Shown in pieces: positions 10,701 through 18,914 of a stretch of DNA of 64,000 bases. A program made the position numbers and the translations under genes. The notes under the pieces are model-generated. The model had not been told where the DNA came from, searched no databases, and saw only the letters and a program-made list of their open reading frames with translations. Positions within the stretch are counted from its first letter, which is position 1; every line of letters starts with the position of its first letter. The DNA comes from Sphingobacteriaceae bacterium (lineage in GTDB: Bacteria; Bacteroidota; Bacteroidia; B-17B0; Aurantibacillaceae), in NCBI GenBank assembly GCA_002319075.1, contig NVQB01000001.1, positions 5,022,001 to 5,086,000 on the forward strand, read 5' to 3'.

Positions 10701-11567
10701 ACAATGACTGCAAAAGATCTAAATAATGGTTGCACAGCTATTGCTACCACCACTGTTTTTGACGGTAAATTATATCCTGATTTAACAGGCAGTAAGCTCA
10801 TAGACACTCTAGATTGCGGCGCAACATTAGTTAAGCTAAAAGCTGTCCCTATTGATCCGACACAGAAATATGAGTACAAATGGACATCGCCACCTACAGT
10901 AAGCGTGTCAGGATCGGATAAGCAAGAGTTTTCGGTAGGTAGTACCGGTGAGTATGCTGTTATAGTAACTAATACAATTAACGGATGTTTAAGAGGTGCT
11001 AATTTTGCAGTGGTTAATGGATCATTAAATGCTGATTTTGTTGCAAGTACTGAAACCGGTTTCGCCCCACTTACTGTTAATTTCACAAATTTATCTTCAT
11101 CATCAAATGGTTCATCCAATGTAAATTCGGTATGGAATTTCGGTAACAGTTCTTCTCTAACCTATAGCAGCGTAGCAGGTTCAAGTGCTTTATATACGCA
11201 ACCTGGAAGTTACACGGTTACCCTTTATGCTACTAAAGGAACTTGTCTGGCCAGTAAACAAAGGGTAATTAACGTCGATATTCCTTCAGTACTGGAAATT
11301 CCGAATGTTTTTACTCCGAATCAAGATGGTGTAAATGACCTGTTTTATATTAAGGCAAGTAACCTAACGGATATTAAGGCGGTAATTTTTGACCGTTGGG
11401 GTAAAACAGTTTATGAATTGCATTCAAAAAGCGGAAACATTGAGTGGGATGGAAAAAATCTCCAGGGTAAGGAAGCTGCTGAAGGCGTTTACTTCTACAC
11501 TATTAAAGCCACCGGTAAAGATGCATCGACTTATGATAAAAAGGGAACTATAAGTTTATTCCGCTAA
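7764..11567 (+). CDS. large secreted protein, PKD and T9SS type B (CHU_C) domain
   Basis: A 1267-residue protein. The frame is open further upstream, but the ATG at 7764 gives a clean signal peptide (MSKIKISIPLIILLLLS..., cut after GSAQ), and the upstream 43 codons overlap a terminator. After the signal comes a Cys-rich N-terminal region of about 350 residues, possibly a ligand-binding beta-sandwich (ITGWTITGG..., HSCCDAGGFQIRLSN). Long Ser/Thr/Asn-rich repeats shared with the other two paralogues follow, then a PKD domain from about residue 1088 (FAPLTVNFTNLSS, YTQPGSYTVTLY). The type B sorting domain runs from about 1176 to the end (IPNVFTPNQDGVNDLF, IFDRWGKTVYEL, GVYFYTIKA). It is a surface or secreted T9SS cargo of unknown ligand. 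Confidence 0.9.
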   Translation: MSKIKISIPLIILLLLSICKTGSAQFAIDPLFYHVFDKDSLVGFDENAARASAISERFLGSEFKIRMFRLKREFINNKYNLVHTSPIMYDINTYLDNNRPAAQPGCVNEDFEASSPGVITSSTQITGWTITGGLNNPYLSTSSTSGPFSPTNSAGYSPYFPSGLPGVTSCNLLGCCPMPPAHSELIDCSAAGGYFDATIGTQYSIYSVFGTGTVSGAAAANSQITQGLFGTKVLRLNDELTSDFSLEKLSKTFAVTASNALFQFAFISVFAPGHSCCDAGGFQIRLSNASANTVIPCPNFSVSAPSSNCTGTVPVTYYNCGDGSVYDPNNNFGNIYHPWKINSMDLTSYIGQNITIDIIISDCNAGGHFGCIYFDAQCGPMMVYGNGNAYDAGLNVTVPTCGAAGATICAADGLGPYSWSGPGLTASQTFPSYTNQCITATVSAQFTLSMQPAGSCAPISRVVNSTITPAPLLNASAIQAQCGNSLAVVSITPSGSAANPSSITWSQGNLVSLNSTTTQGTYSVLPVGGPPVVVAITASDPLGCKITTTINVDAAPPTPTFALLNNTGSPSITCTYPTIDLSATTTYSYNNGSLNYFWASASATFVTNTITAINPGTYTVTGTDPVTNCKSTNLISLGINTVAPQSVINPNTQNITCNLTSVTPVTITANPTVNVTQQILAPQGGTFSSTSYTALYLPGGVGTFTYVVVNDINGCTTLKNFSVTSNQGFPSFNVSSPQNFSLGCSSKSCAIVNIVNGNTTPQGGPVSYTLLAPSSSSATQSGPLSTNSTYTVCTPGTYTVITKDNTSLCETRVPISILQNTVTPAMATSFDTQVLDCDRPRVTLKGSSTTPNVAYSWMFVGTPNTQQGDTITAYALNSTPNATTVNSYTFVIKDQSSECVSYTTIPIYQNLALPLPSISRSTPSVTCKTPTIVLTNNSASGITAYPHPQPVIAYIWNGPSPQQPLSTSTTYTGATVGIYTMTAKDLNNGCTAIATTTVFDGKLYPDLTGSKLIDTLDCGATLVKLKAVPIDPTQKYEYKWTSPPTVSVSGSDKQEFSVGSTGEYAVIVTNTINGCLRGANFAVVNGSLNADFVASTETGFAPLTVNFTNLSSSSNGSSNVNSVWNFGNSSSLTYSSVAGSSALYTQPGSYTVTLYATKGTCLASKQRVINVDIPSVLEIPNVFTPNQDGVNDLFYIKASNLTDIKAVIFDRWGKTVYELHSKSGNIEWDGKNLQGKEAAEGVYFYTIKATGKDASTYDKKGTISLFR

Positions 11568-11583
11568 AACTAACTTATACTAT

Positions 11584-11617
11584 CAAAAAATCCGGTCAAT
11601 TGACCGGATTTTTTTTT
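11584..11617. terminator. perfectly palindromic bidirectional terminator
   Basis: The stem is ATCCGGTCAA / TTGACCGGAT, flanked by an A-run on the left and a T9 run on the right, so it can terminate in both directions. It ends the plus-strand surface-protein transcript 16 nt after its stop. Confidence 0.8.
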
Positions 11618-11681
11618 GATATGATTTCTGAATAACTTCTTCAGGATCATCAAAATATAATTATGTATAGCCATAAATATA

Positions 11682-11713
11682 AAAGCGGCAGATGTTATTT
11701 CATCTGCCGCTTT
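11682..11713 (-). terminator. terminator of the cytochrome c lipoprotein gene
   Basis: The perfect stem AAAGCGGCAGATG / CATCTGCCGCTTT with a 6-nt loop lies 19 nt after the stop of the minus-strand cytochrome gene. The exit on the minus strand is TTTTATATTT. Confidence 0.7.
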
Positions 11714-11732
11714 CAATTTTAGTAAAATAAAA

Positions 11733-12119
11733 CTAGTTTGGCTTCACAACTGCATTCGCCTCTCTATAAGATAAGATGTGTTTACTCATTTTAAGTTTTT
11801 CATCGTCTGTTAACTTAGCTTTTGGAGACATTTTTTCAATTTCATGAACCCATTTTTTTTCTCCAAATTCCATAATATCGTAAAGCATATGGCAGCTGGC
11901 ACACTTACCAGTATAAATACCCTGACCTTCCTGTATTTCTGCAAGAGTAGTATTTGGCCAACGTTTGTTTGCAACTTCTAACTGTTTGTCAGAAGGTGTG
12001 TAAGAGGGCTTTGCTACTAACGGAGCGGGTGGGGGAGTAGTCTCGGTTTTTTTTGTAGTCTTGCAATAGGCTAAAAAAACAAGGCCAACTGCAATTAAGG
12101 AATATTTAATGTTTTTCAT
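11733..12119 (-). CDS. small c-type cytochrome lipoprotein
   Basis: A 128-residue lipoprotein. The signal ends in FLAYC with the lipidated Cys19. A Pro/Thr-rich linker follows, then a single-haem cytochrome c fold with the haem-binding CASCH at residues 73-77 and a likely axial Met97 (KMSP). It is probably anchored in the cell envelope and carries electrons. The redox partner is not in the window and the gene is monocistronic between terminator and carB. The cytochrome assignment is firm; the pathway is unknown. Confidence 0.88.
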   Translation of the reverse strand: MKNIKYSLIAVGLVFLAYCKTTKKTETTPPPAPLVAKPSYTPSDKQLEVANKRWPNTTLAEIQEGQGIYTGKCASCHMLYDIMEFGEKKWVHEIEKMSPKAKLTDDEKLKMSKHILSYREANAVVKPN

Positions 12120-12220
12120 ATGGTGTTAGTATGGCTAATTTATACTCGTATGTTATAGCGCTTGACACTTATTATCCTTGTTTGCTAGTATTGGGCAAAC
12201 ATGGTTATTTCAAGCACTTA

Positions 12221-15034
12221 CTATTTACTTAAATAAAGGTTTCTTTCGCTATAAACATTTTGAAAAAACTCATCCTGTAAATCATCAATAAAATAAATTG
12301 CTTCACCAGTGCTTTTCATTTCGGGACCTAATTCTTTTTGAATTTCAGGAAACTTCTCATAACTGAAAACTGGGATTTTTATGGCGTACCCTTTTTTCTT
12401 TGGAGCAAATTTAAAATCTTTTACTTTAGCTCCCAGCATCACTTTCGTAGCATAATTTACATAAGGTTCATCGTACGCTTTGGCAATAAATGGCACAGTG
12501 CGTGAAGCTCTTGGATTTGCTTCGATAATATAAACCTTACCATTTTTAACAGCAAACTGGATATTTAGTAAGCCCACGGTTTTAAGAGCAACAGCAATCT
12601 TTTTAGTGTGATCTTCAATTTGTCTAATAACATCGTCACTTAAATCGAAGGGCGGCAGAACAGCATAACTATCACCGCTATGAATACCTGCAGGTTCAAT
12701 GTGTTCCATAATTCCGATGATGTAAACATCCTCTCCATCACATATTGCATCTGCCTCGGCCTCGATGGCACCTTGTAAAAAGTGATCCAGTAAAACTTTA
12801 TTATCTGGAAGATCGTTTAATAATTTTACAACGTGTTGTTCCAGTTCTTCCTCATTGATAACAATCTTCATGCTTTGTCCACCCAATACATAACTTGGAC
12901 GCACTAATAAAGGAAATCCTAATTTTTTGGAAAGTGTAATTGCTTCTTCTGCATCTTCAATTACGCCAAACTCAGGATAAGGAATATTATTTTCTTTTAA
13001 TAAGTTCGAAAAGCTTCCACGGTCTTCGGCAAGATCTAAAGATTTAAAATCTGTACCAATGATTTTAATACCATACCTATCAAGTTTTTCAGCAAGCTTA
13101 AGTGCGGTTTGGCCGCCTAATTGTACTATTACACCTTCAGGTTTTTCATGAAGAATGATATCATAAATATGTTCCCAGAATACAGGTTCAAAATACAGTT
13201 TATCTGCCGTACTAAAATCTGTACTAACAGTTTCGGGATTACAGTTAATCATGATGGTTTCATAACCCATTTCTTTCGCTGCCAGAACTCCATGTACGCA
13301 GCTGTAATCGAACTCAATACCTTGTCCGATACGGTTAGGACCACTTCCCAGGATGACGATTTTCTTTTTGTTGCTACTTACACTTTCATTTTCGTCTTCG
13401 AAAGTAGAGTAGTAGTAAGGCGTTTTCGCTTCAAACTCTGCAGCGCAGGTGTCCACTAATTTATAAACGCGTTTAATTCCTAAATCATTTCTTTTTGCAT
13501 AAACTTCACTTTCCTTGCAACGAAGTAAATGTGCAATCTGACGGTCGGCATAGCCTTTTTGTTTTGCTTCGTATAAAAGATCTTTTGAAAGGCCTTTCAA
13601 ATCAAATTTTTCTATCTCTTTTTCGAGCGCAATCATTTCTTCAATTTGCTGAAGAAACCACATATCGATGCGGGTTAATTTCTGAATAGTTTTGATAGAG
13701 ATACCCATTTTCATGGCATCGTAGATCATAAACAAGCGGTTCCAGCTTGGACGTTCCAATGCTCTGAGAAGTTCAGCCTGATCGGTAATTTCTTTTCCGT
13801 CAGCCCCTAAACCATTACGTTTAATTTCCAAGCTCTGACAGGCTTTTTGTAAAGCTTCCTGAAAACTTCTTCCGATAGCCATCACCTCGCCAACAGATTT
13901 CATCTGGAAACCTAATTCGCGGTTACAGCCTTTGAACTTATCAAAATTCCAACGCGGTATTTTTACAATAACATAATCTAAAGTAGGCTCAAAGTAGGCT
14001 GAAGTAGATTTTGTAATTTGATTTATTAATTCGTCAAGTTGATATCCTATTGCTAATTTGCTTGCAATACGTGCGATCGGATAACCTGTTGCTTTACTGG
14101 CTAATGCTGATGATCGCGAAACGCGAGGATTGATTTCTATTGCGATAATTTCTTCCTTCTCGTCATCACTTACCGCGAATTGTACGTTGCATCCACCCGA
14201 AAAATTACCAATGCTGCGCATCATTTTGATGGCCATGGTACGCATTTTCTGATAAGTGCTGTCGCTAAGAGTTTGTGCAGGAGCAACAGTAATGCTATCT
14301 CCGGTGTGAACTCCCATTGGATCGAAATTTTCGATAGAACAAATAATGGCTACGTTATCATTTTTATCACGCAATAATTCCAATTCATATTCTTTCCAGC
14401 CAAGAACAGCTTTATCAATAAGTACTTCGTGTATCGGGGAAGTTTGAAGCCCACGATTTAATAACGCATCGAAATTTTCCTTTTCATAAACAACCGAACC
14501 GCCGCTTCCACCAAGGGTAAACGAGGGGCGGATAACTAAAGGGAAACCAAATTCCTGTGCAACACTTTTTCCTTCGAGGAAAGATTTTGCTATTTTACTC
14601 GGTGCCATTGCCACACCAATCTCCTCCATACGAGCACGAAAAAGATCGCGATCTTCAGTTACTTTAATCGCCTCAATGTCTACTCCAATCATTTTCACAT
14701 TGTACTTTTCCCAAATGCCCATGTCTTCACATTTAAGAGCCAGGTTTAAAGCGGTTTGTCCCCCCATGGTAGGGAGTACAGCATCTATTTGTTGTTCTTC
14801 AAGAATTTTTATTATGGATTTAACTTCCAATGGCAACAAGTAAATATTATCTGCAGTTACCTTGTCCGTCATAATTGTTGCAGGATTGGAGTTGATCAGC
14901 GTCACTTCAATTCCTTCTTCGCGAAGACTTTTAGCAGATTGTGAACCAGAATAATCGAATTCGCAGGCTTGTCCAATAACGATGGGACCTGAACCTATAA
15001 TTAACACGGATTTTATGGAAGTATCTTTAGGCAT
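12221..15034 (-). CDS. carB: carbamoyl-phosphate synthase large subunit, lacking the C-terminal allosteric domain
   Basis: Makes carbamoyl phosphate from bicarbonate, ammonia (supplied by CarA) and two ATP for arginine and pyrimidine synthesis. At 937 residues it has both ATP-grasp halves: N-terminal IGSGPIVIGQACEFDYSGSQ, NSNPATIMTDKVTADN and SFTLGGSGG; second half GSGPNRIGQGIEFDYSCVH, NCNPETVSTDFSTADKLYFEP and SYVLGGQSMKIV. It stops soon after LGPEMKSTGEA, about 135 residues short of the E. coli-type protein, so the MGS-like regulatory domain that binds UMP/ornithine is missing. The end is a natural stop, and short CarB forms are known in Bacteroidota. carA is not adjacent. A TAnnTTTG-type element (15068-15061) precedes the start by 26 nt. 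Confidence 0.96.
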   Translation of the reverse strand: MPKDTSIKSVLIIGSGPIVIGQACEFDYSGSQSAKSLREEGIEVTLINSNPATIMTDKVTADNIYLLPLEVKSIIKILEEQQIDAVLPTMGGQTALNLALKCEDMGIWEKYNVKMIGVDIEAIKVTEDRDLFRARMEEIGVAMAPSKIAKSFLEGKSVAQEFGFPLVIRPSFTLGGSGGSVVYEKENFDALLNRGLQTSPIHEVLIDKAVLGWKEYELELLRDKNDNVAIICSIENFDPMGVHTGDSITVAPAQTLSDSTYQKMRTMAIKMMRSIGNFSGGCNVQFAVSDDEKEEIIAIEINPRVSRSSALASKATGYPIARIASKLAIGYQLDELINQITKSTSAYFEPTLDYVIVKIPRWNFDKFKGCNRELGFQMKSVGEVMAIGRSFQEALQKACQSLEIKRNGLGADGKEITDQAELLRALERPSWNRLFMIYDAMKMGISIKTIQKLTRIDMWFLQQIEEMIALEKEIEKFDLKGLSKDLLYEAKQKGYADRQIAHLLRCKESEVYAKRNDLGIKRVYKLVDTCAAEFEAKTPYYYSTFEDENESVSSNKKKIVILGSGPNRIGQGIEFDYSCVHGVLAAKEMGYETIMINCNPETVSTDFSTADKLYFEPVFWEHIYDIILHEKPEGVIVQLGGQTALKLAEKLDRYGIKIIGTDFKSLDLAEDRGSFSNLLKENNIPYPEFGVIEDAEEAITLSKKLGFPLLVRPSYVLGGQSMKIVINEEELEQHVVKLLNDLPDNKVLLDHFLQGAIEAEADAICDGEDVYIIGIMEHIEPAGIHSGDSYAVLPPFDLSDDVIRQIEDHTKKIAVALKTVGLLNIQFAVKNGKVYIIEANPRASRTVPFIAKAYDEPYVNYATKVMLGAKVKDFKFAPKKKGYAIKIPVFSYEKFPEIQKELGPEMKSTGEAIYFIDDLQDEFFQNVYSERNLYLSK

Positions 15035-15128
15035 TTGTTTTTTTGAGATTAAAAATCCTGCAAAGATAATAAGAAGATGCGTTTTTTTTAGGAAAGATAT
15101 TGACTAAATATTAAATAAAACACAAATA

Positions 15129-15158
15129 AAAAACCCGGAACTTTTGATTCCGGGTTTT
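15129..15158 (-). terminator. terminator after the RRM protein gene
   Basis: The stem AAACCCGGAA / TTCCGGGTTT with a 7-nt loop lies 18 nt downstream of the RRM gene stop. On the minus strand it exits into TTTTTATTTG. Confidence 0.75.
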
Positions 15159-15176
15159 ATAGAACAAGACCTATAA

Positions 15177-15446
15177 TTATTGTTGTGCTTCCTGCGCAGG
15201 TTCTTTTTTACCTTTTGCTTCTGCCACAACAATGTTGCGTTCGTAATGCTCTGTGCCATTTAAAGCGTTGATGGCAACGTTTGCATCGTTGTCATTAGCC
15301 ATCTCGACAAAACCATAGCCTTTACTTCTTCTGGTTTCCTTGTCTTTAATGATTCGTACACTAGTTACCTCACCATACTGTGAGAAAAGTTCGCTGAGTG
15401 ATTGTTCTCTAACTTTAAAACTGATGTTGCTGATAAAAATGTTCAT
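15177..15446 (-). CDS. RNA-binding protein with one RRM domain
   Basis: A cytoplasmic protein of 89 residues with a single RNA recognition motif. RNP2 is near residues 3-8 (IFISNI) and RNP1 at about 42-49 (KGYGFVEM), with a short Lys/Glu/Gln-rich tail. The frame is open 22 codons further upstream, but RRM proteins of this type begin at MNIFISN (ATG at 15446). Family members are often cold-induced RNA chaperones; that role is inferred here. A 13-bp-arm palindrome lies 69 nt upstream of the start. Confidence 0.92.
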   Translation of the reverse strand: MNIFISNISFKVREQSLSELFSQYGEVTSVRIIKDKETRRSKGYGFVEMANDNDANVAINALNGTEHYERNIVVAEAKGKKEPAQEAQQ

Positions 15447-15514
15447 AGTTGTCTGTTTTTGTGTGTCTAGTAAAGGTAGAGATAAAAAATACAAAAGCAA
15501 ATATTTCAACAAAA

Positions 15515-15544
15515 TTTGTTAAATATTAATCAATATTTAACAAA
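15515..15544. repeat. perfect AT-rich inverted repeat upstream of the RRM gene
   Basis: Arms TTTGTTAAATATT (15515-15527) and AATATTTAACAAA (15532-15544) are perfect 13-bp reverse complements separated by 4 nt. The site lies between the Rid-family stop and the RRM start, both minus strand. It could be an operator or a 5'-leader RNA hairpin. There is no G/C-rich stem or T-tract, so a terminator is less likely. Confidence 0.6.
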
Positions 15545-15560
15545 ATTGACTTTTGTCAAC

Positions 15561-15941
15561 TTAAAACAGAATTGCTTCAACACTAATTTCAACATTTGCA
15601 TCTTTTGGAAGACGCGCTGCCTGGATAGTTGCCCTTGCCGGAAACTCCCCTTTAAAATAGGAAGCATAAACCTCATTAACATGTACGAAGTTGTTCATAT
15701 CATTTAAAAATATAGTGCTCTTAACAACATTGTCAAACGTGCATCCGCCGGCCTTCAGAATTTCTCCAATATAATCCATTACCATTTTAGCTTCTTCTTT
15801 TATACTGGTTTTTACAAGTTGTTTGCTTTGTAAGTCCATAGCTATGGTGCCGCTAACAAACATAATATTATTTACGATAATAGCCTGGTTGTAGGGCCCG
15901 ATAGGAGCAGGTGCGTTAGGGGTATTGATGATTTTTTTCAT
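15561..15941 (-). CDS. Rid family protein (RidA/YjgF-like enamine/imine deaminase)
   Basis: Members hydrolyse reactive 2-aminoacrylate and related imines made by PLP enzymes. The 126 residues match the family length. The key features are present: APAPIGPYNQA at the N-terminus, the catalytic/binding Arg103 in PARATIQ, and the C-terminal VEIS.EAI with Glu118. It is a trimeric cytosolic enzyme in known cases. A -7-like element TATATTTG (15970-15963) lies 21 nt before the ATG. It stands alone with no amino-acid pathway gene beside it. Confidence 0.93.
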   Translation of the reverse strand: MKKIINTPNAPAPIGPYNQAIIVNNIMFVSGTIAMDLQSKQLVKTSIKEEAKMVMDYIGEILKAGGCTFDNVVKSTIFLNDMNNFVHVNEVYASYFKGEFPARATIQAARLPKDANVEISVEAILF

Positions 15942-16006
15942 TGTATTGCTTAGTTAGTGAAACAAATATAAGATTTATACAAAACGGTAATTATTATTTT
16001 TAAGCT

Positions 16007-18055
16007 TTAATCCTGATTCTTCATTTTAACCATTGTTAGAATAGTTGCTATGGCAACTGTTTCGCCGGTTTCGTCGTAAACGTCTACCAGCCATTTAACA
16101 ATCCCTTTTGCAATATCTTCCTCATTCTTTTTTTCCTGCGCTATTTTTTCTTTGCAGGTAAACCGCACGCCAATTGTACTTCCCATATAAACAGGCTTGG
16201 TGAAACGGCATTCATCAATGCCATAATTCAACAAAACCGGACCTTTTTTTGCATTTACGAACAAGCCAGCCGCTTTACTTAAAATATAGTATCCATGGGC
16301 AACACGGCCTGTAAATATTGTACCATCGAGGCTTGTTACATCTGTATGTGCATAAAAATGGTCTCCGCTAACATTGGCGAAATTCACTACGTCGGCTTCA
16401 GTTACTGTGTGCTTAGCCGTTATCAGAGTTTCCCCAATTTCAAGATCTTCGAAGTATTGACGGAAGGGATGGATATCCTTTTCAATTTGTTTTGCGCCTT
16501 GTTGATATTGGTTTAAAATATGCGTAATAGTTGTTGGGGATCCTTGTATTGCAGTACGTTGCAGGTAATGAAAAACCCCGCGTTTACCACCCATTTCTTC
16601 TCCACCACCAGCACGCCCCGGTCCGCCATGCACAAGCAGTGGCATAGGGGATCCATGTCCGGTACTTTCTTTTGCGCATTCGCGATTAAGAACAAGAATT
16701 CTGCCGTGCATGCAAGCTGCGCCAATAGTGTACATACGAGCAATACGATCATCAGCTGTGATTATGCTACTTACAAGACTTCCTTTGCCCATACGGCTCA
16801 ATTCAATAGCTTCATCAATGGTTTTGTAGGGCATTAATGTACTTACCGGACCAAAAGCTTCTACATTGTGGCAATCGGTATTTGAAAAAGGCTTTTCATT
16901 AAGAAAAATAATTGGAGGCATAAAGGCACCTTTCTTTTTATCAGCACCTTTAACTTCAAATTTTTCGAAATCGCCAATAATTATTTTTTGAGATTTACTG
17001 AGAAGTTCTACTTTTTCTTTTACCTCCAGAAGTTGTGCTTGGCCTGCCAATGAGCCCATCTTAACACCTTCAACGTTAGGATCTCCGATAACACTTTGTG
17101 CCAAACGTTTTCCTAAAGCAATTTGAACATCCTCCACCATATTTTCGGGAACAATGATTCTTCTAACAGCTGTACATTTCTGTCCGGCTTTGGTCGTTAT
17201 TTCCCTGGCTACTTCTTTAATAAAAATGTCAAACTCAGGCATCTCAGTGGTAACATCGGTTCCAAGTACACAACAGTTAAGTGAATCAGCTTCCATATTA
17301 AAATGAACGGATTCCTGCAAAAGCCGAGGATGTGCTTTTAACATTTTGCCGGTTGATGCAGATCCGGTAAATGTTACCACATCCTGATTCATCACATGAT
17401 CCAAGATCCCGTTGGCACTTCCACAAATAAGTTGCAGTGCCCCTTCTGGCAGAATTTTACTGGCAATAATTTCCTTTACAACAACCTCGGTAAGGAACGA
17501 AGTAACAGTTGCGGGTTTCACAATTGCGGGAACACCTGCTAACCAATTCACTGCCACTTTTTCAAGCATGCCCCAAACCGGAAAATTAAATGCATTAATA
17601 TGAATAGCAACACCTTCTTTAGGAACACAAATATGATGCCCGATAAAAGTATTGTTCTTTGAAAGTCTTGCTACATCTCCATCATAACAATAGGTTTCGT
17701 TAGGAAATTGACGACGCAAAGAGGCGTATGAAAATAAATTTCCTATTCCTCCTTCAATGTCTACCCAACTGTCTATTCTAGTTGCTCCCGTGGCCCAACT
17801 CACTTTGTAAAATTCTTCTTTTTTACTCATTAAATGCAGGGCAAGGGCTTTCAACATCAGCCCACGTTCCTGGAAGGTCATTTTTCTCAGCTTTGGTCCA
17901 CCCACATTGCGGGCGTAATCACACATCATTCCAAAATCGAGTCCTCTGCTGCTTGTTGTAGCAATGGTTTCACCGGTAATGGCATTAAATAAATCCTGTC
18001 CTTTTTCAGATCCTGCAACCCATTGTCCGCAGGCATAATTATGTAGCTGGTTCAT
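16007..18055 (-). CDS. paaZ: bifunctional PaaZ: oxepin-CoA hydrolase / 3-oxo-5,6-dehydrosuberyl-CoA semialdehyde dehydrogenase
   Basis: A ring-opening enzyme of aerobic phenylacetyl-CoA degradation. The 682 residues match fused PaaZ. The N-terminal aldehyde dehydrogenase domain (about 1-520) has HINAFNFPVWG, Lys180 in IVKPAT, Glu255 and the catalytic Cys294 in GQKCTA. The C-terminal MaoC-type (R)-enoyl-CoA hydratase domain (about 540-680) has SGDHFYAHTD, the Asp/His hydratase motif, and VAHGYY. None of the other paa genes is in the window, so the rest of the pathway must be elsewhere, or this copy may serve another CoA-aldehyde. Confidence 0.93.
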   Translation of the reverse strand: MNQLHNYACGQWVAGSEKGQDLFNAITGETIATTSSRGLDFGMMCDYARNVGGPKLRKMTFQERGLMLKALALHLMSKKEEFYKVSWATGATRIDSWVDIEGGIGNLFSYASLRRQFPNETYCYDGDVARLSKNNTFIGHHICVPKEGVAIHINAFNFPVWGMLEKVAVNWLAGVPAIVKPATVTSFLTEVVVKEIIASKILPEGALQLICGSANGILDHVMNQDVVTFTGSASTGKMLKAHPRLLQESVHFNMEADSLNCCVLGTDVTTEMPEFDIFIKEVAREITTKAGQKCTAVRRIIVPENMVEDVQIALGKRLAQSVIGDPNVEGVKMGSLAGQAQLLEVKEKVELLSKSQKIIIGDFEKFEVKGADKKKGAFMPPIIFLNEKPFSNTDCHNVEAFGPVSTLMPYKTIDEAIELSRMGKGSLVSSIITADDRIARMYTIGAACMHGRILVLNRECAKESTGHGSPMPLLVHGGPGRAGGGEEMGGKRGVFHYLQRTAIQGSPTTITHILNQYQQGAKQIEKDIHPFRQYFEDLEIGETLITAKHTVTEADVVNFANVSGDHFYAHTDVTSLDGTIFTGRVAHGYYILSKAAGLFVNAKKGPVLLNYGIDECRFTKPVYMGSTIGVRFTCKEKIAQEKKNEEDIAKGIVKWLVDVYDETGETVAIATILTMVKMKNQD

Positions 18056-18208
18056 ATTTTAGAGTGCTTTTTAAGCAGGTTAAAAGTAAGAAAGGAATAT
18101 TTAATAAACCATCTTTTATTTCCATCTTGATTTTAAATTTTAAGTAATTTTAGGAACTTCACTCAAAAGATAGCACGCCGTTTGAATTATGAAATGAAAC
18201 ACACATCT

Positions 18209-18910
18209 ATGAAAAATTTATTTATTCAAATCTGCCTTTGTATCGCTTTATTTTCAAGCCTTAGCGCACAGGACCTTGGAAAGGTTATCATTCGCAATGC
18301 AAGCCCAAACTACCCCGGGTTTATAATATCCCTGAACGGGGTTAGAACCAGTAATGAGTACAGTTCAACGATCTGTTTCGACTATCTCGAGGAAAAAAAT
18401 TACCGGGTAAAACTGTTGCAGGCCGGTTCTGCGAACATCCTTTCTTTTATGGTAAGCAGCGCTCCAAATTATGTTTCCAAATATATTTTAAACAAAGACA
18501 ATACAGGAAATTACTCTTTGATTTTGGAAAGCAAAGTCCTTATAACGGAACAAAATCAATCGCCACAGCCTTTACCGGGCGCAGAGAGTTTTAGTCCGGC
18601 TCCTCAGGCTAACGTTGTAACCGCCATGTTGGATGCGGATTATAATGAAATGATCAAATCAGTAAAAAAGGAAAGCCTTGAGGGTACAAAACTCGAAATG
18701 GCAAAAACGTTTTTTGGAAATCAGCATCTTTCTTCAGCGCAGGTAGCGGGTATTTTAAAAGTTTTTTCCCTCGAAAACTCCAAATTAAACTTCGCGAAAT
18801 ATGCTTATTCACGCACCATCGATAAATCTAATTACTTTAAGGTTTACGATGTTTTCAGCTTAAGCGGATCGAAGAAAGAGATGTCTGAATACATTAAGAA
18901 TAATCCGTAA
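18209..18910 (+). CDS. exported DUF4476 protein
   Basis: A 233-residue secreted or periplasmic protein. A signal peptide (MKNLFIQICLCIALFSSLSAQ) is followed by a beta-rich region (about 22-115) and a C-terminal helical DUF4476 domain (about 140-233; ADYNEMIKSVKKESLEGTKLEMAK, then repeated segments ending in a helical SLSGSKKEM). DUF4476 is common in Bacteroidota and its function is unknown. The ATG at 18209 was chosen because it gives the cleanest signal peptide; ATG at 18194 is also possible. Its stop lies 4 nt from the stop of the convergent minus-strand gene. Confidence 0.8.
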   Translation: MKNLFIQICLCIALFSSLSAQDLGKVIIRNASPNYPGFIISLNGVRTSNEYSSTICFDYLEEKNYRVKLLQAGSANILSFMVSSAPNYVSKYILNKDNTGNYSLILESKVLITEQNQSPQPLPGAESFSPAPQANVVTAMLDADYNEMIKSVKKESLEGTKLEMAKTFFGNQHLSSAQVAGILKVFSLENSKLNFAKYAYSRTIDKSNYFKVYDVFSLSGSKKEMSEYIKNNP

Positions 18911-18914
18911 TGGA

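Noticed and set aside
10697-11119. 140-codon open frame on the minus strand inside the 1267-residue surface protein
   Set aside because: It lies wholly within a clear coding sequence on the plus strand and its translation has no recognisable domain; it is a shadow of repeat-rich coding DNA.
4448-11567. CRISPR-like or tandem DNA repeats in the surface-protein genes
   Set aside because: The recurring blocks are protein-level repeats with diverged DNA, not short identical repeats with spacers.
12179-12201. TGTTTGC / GCAAACA stem after carB, considered as terminator
   Set aside because: Only 7 bp, 9-nt loop and no T-tract on the minus strand; too weak.
16513-16837. Overlapping plus and minus frames of 79 and 105 codons within paaZ
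   Set aside because: Both lie inside the intact paaZ reading frame and show no family similarity.
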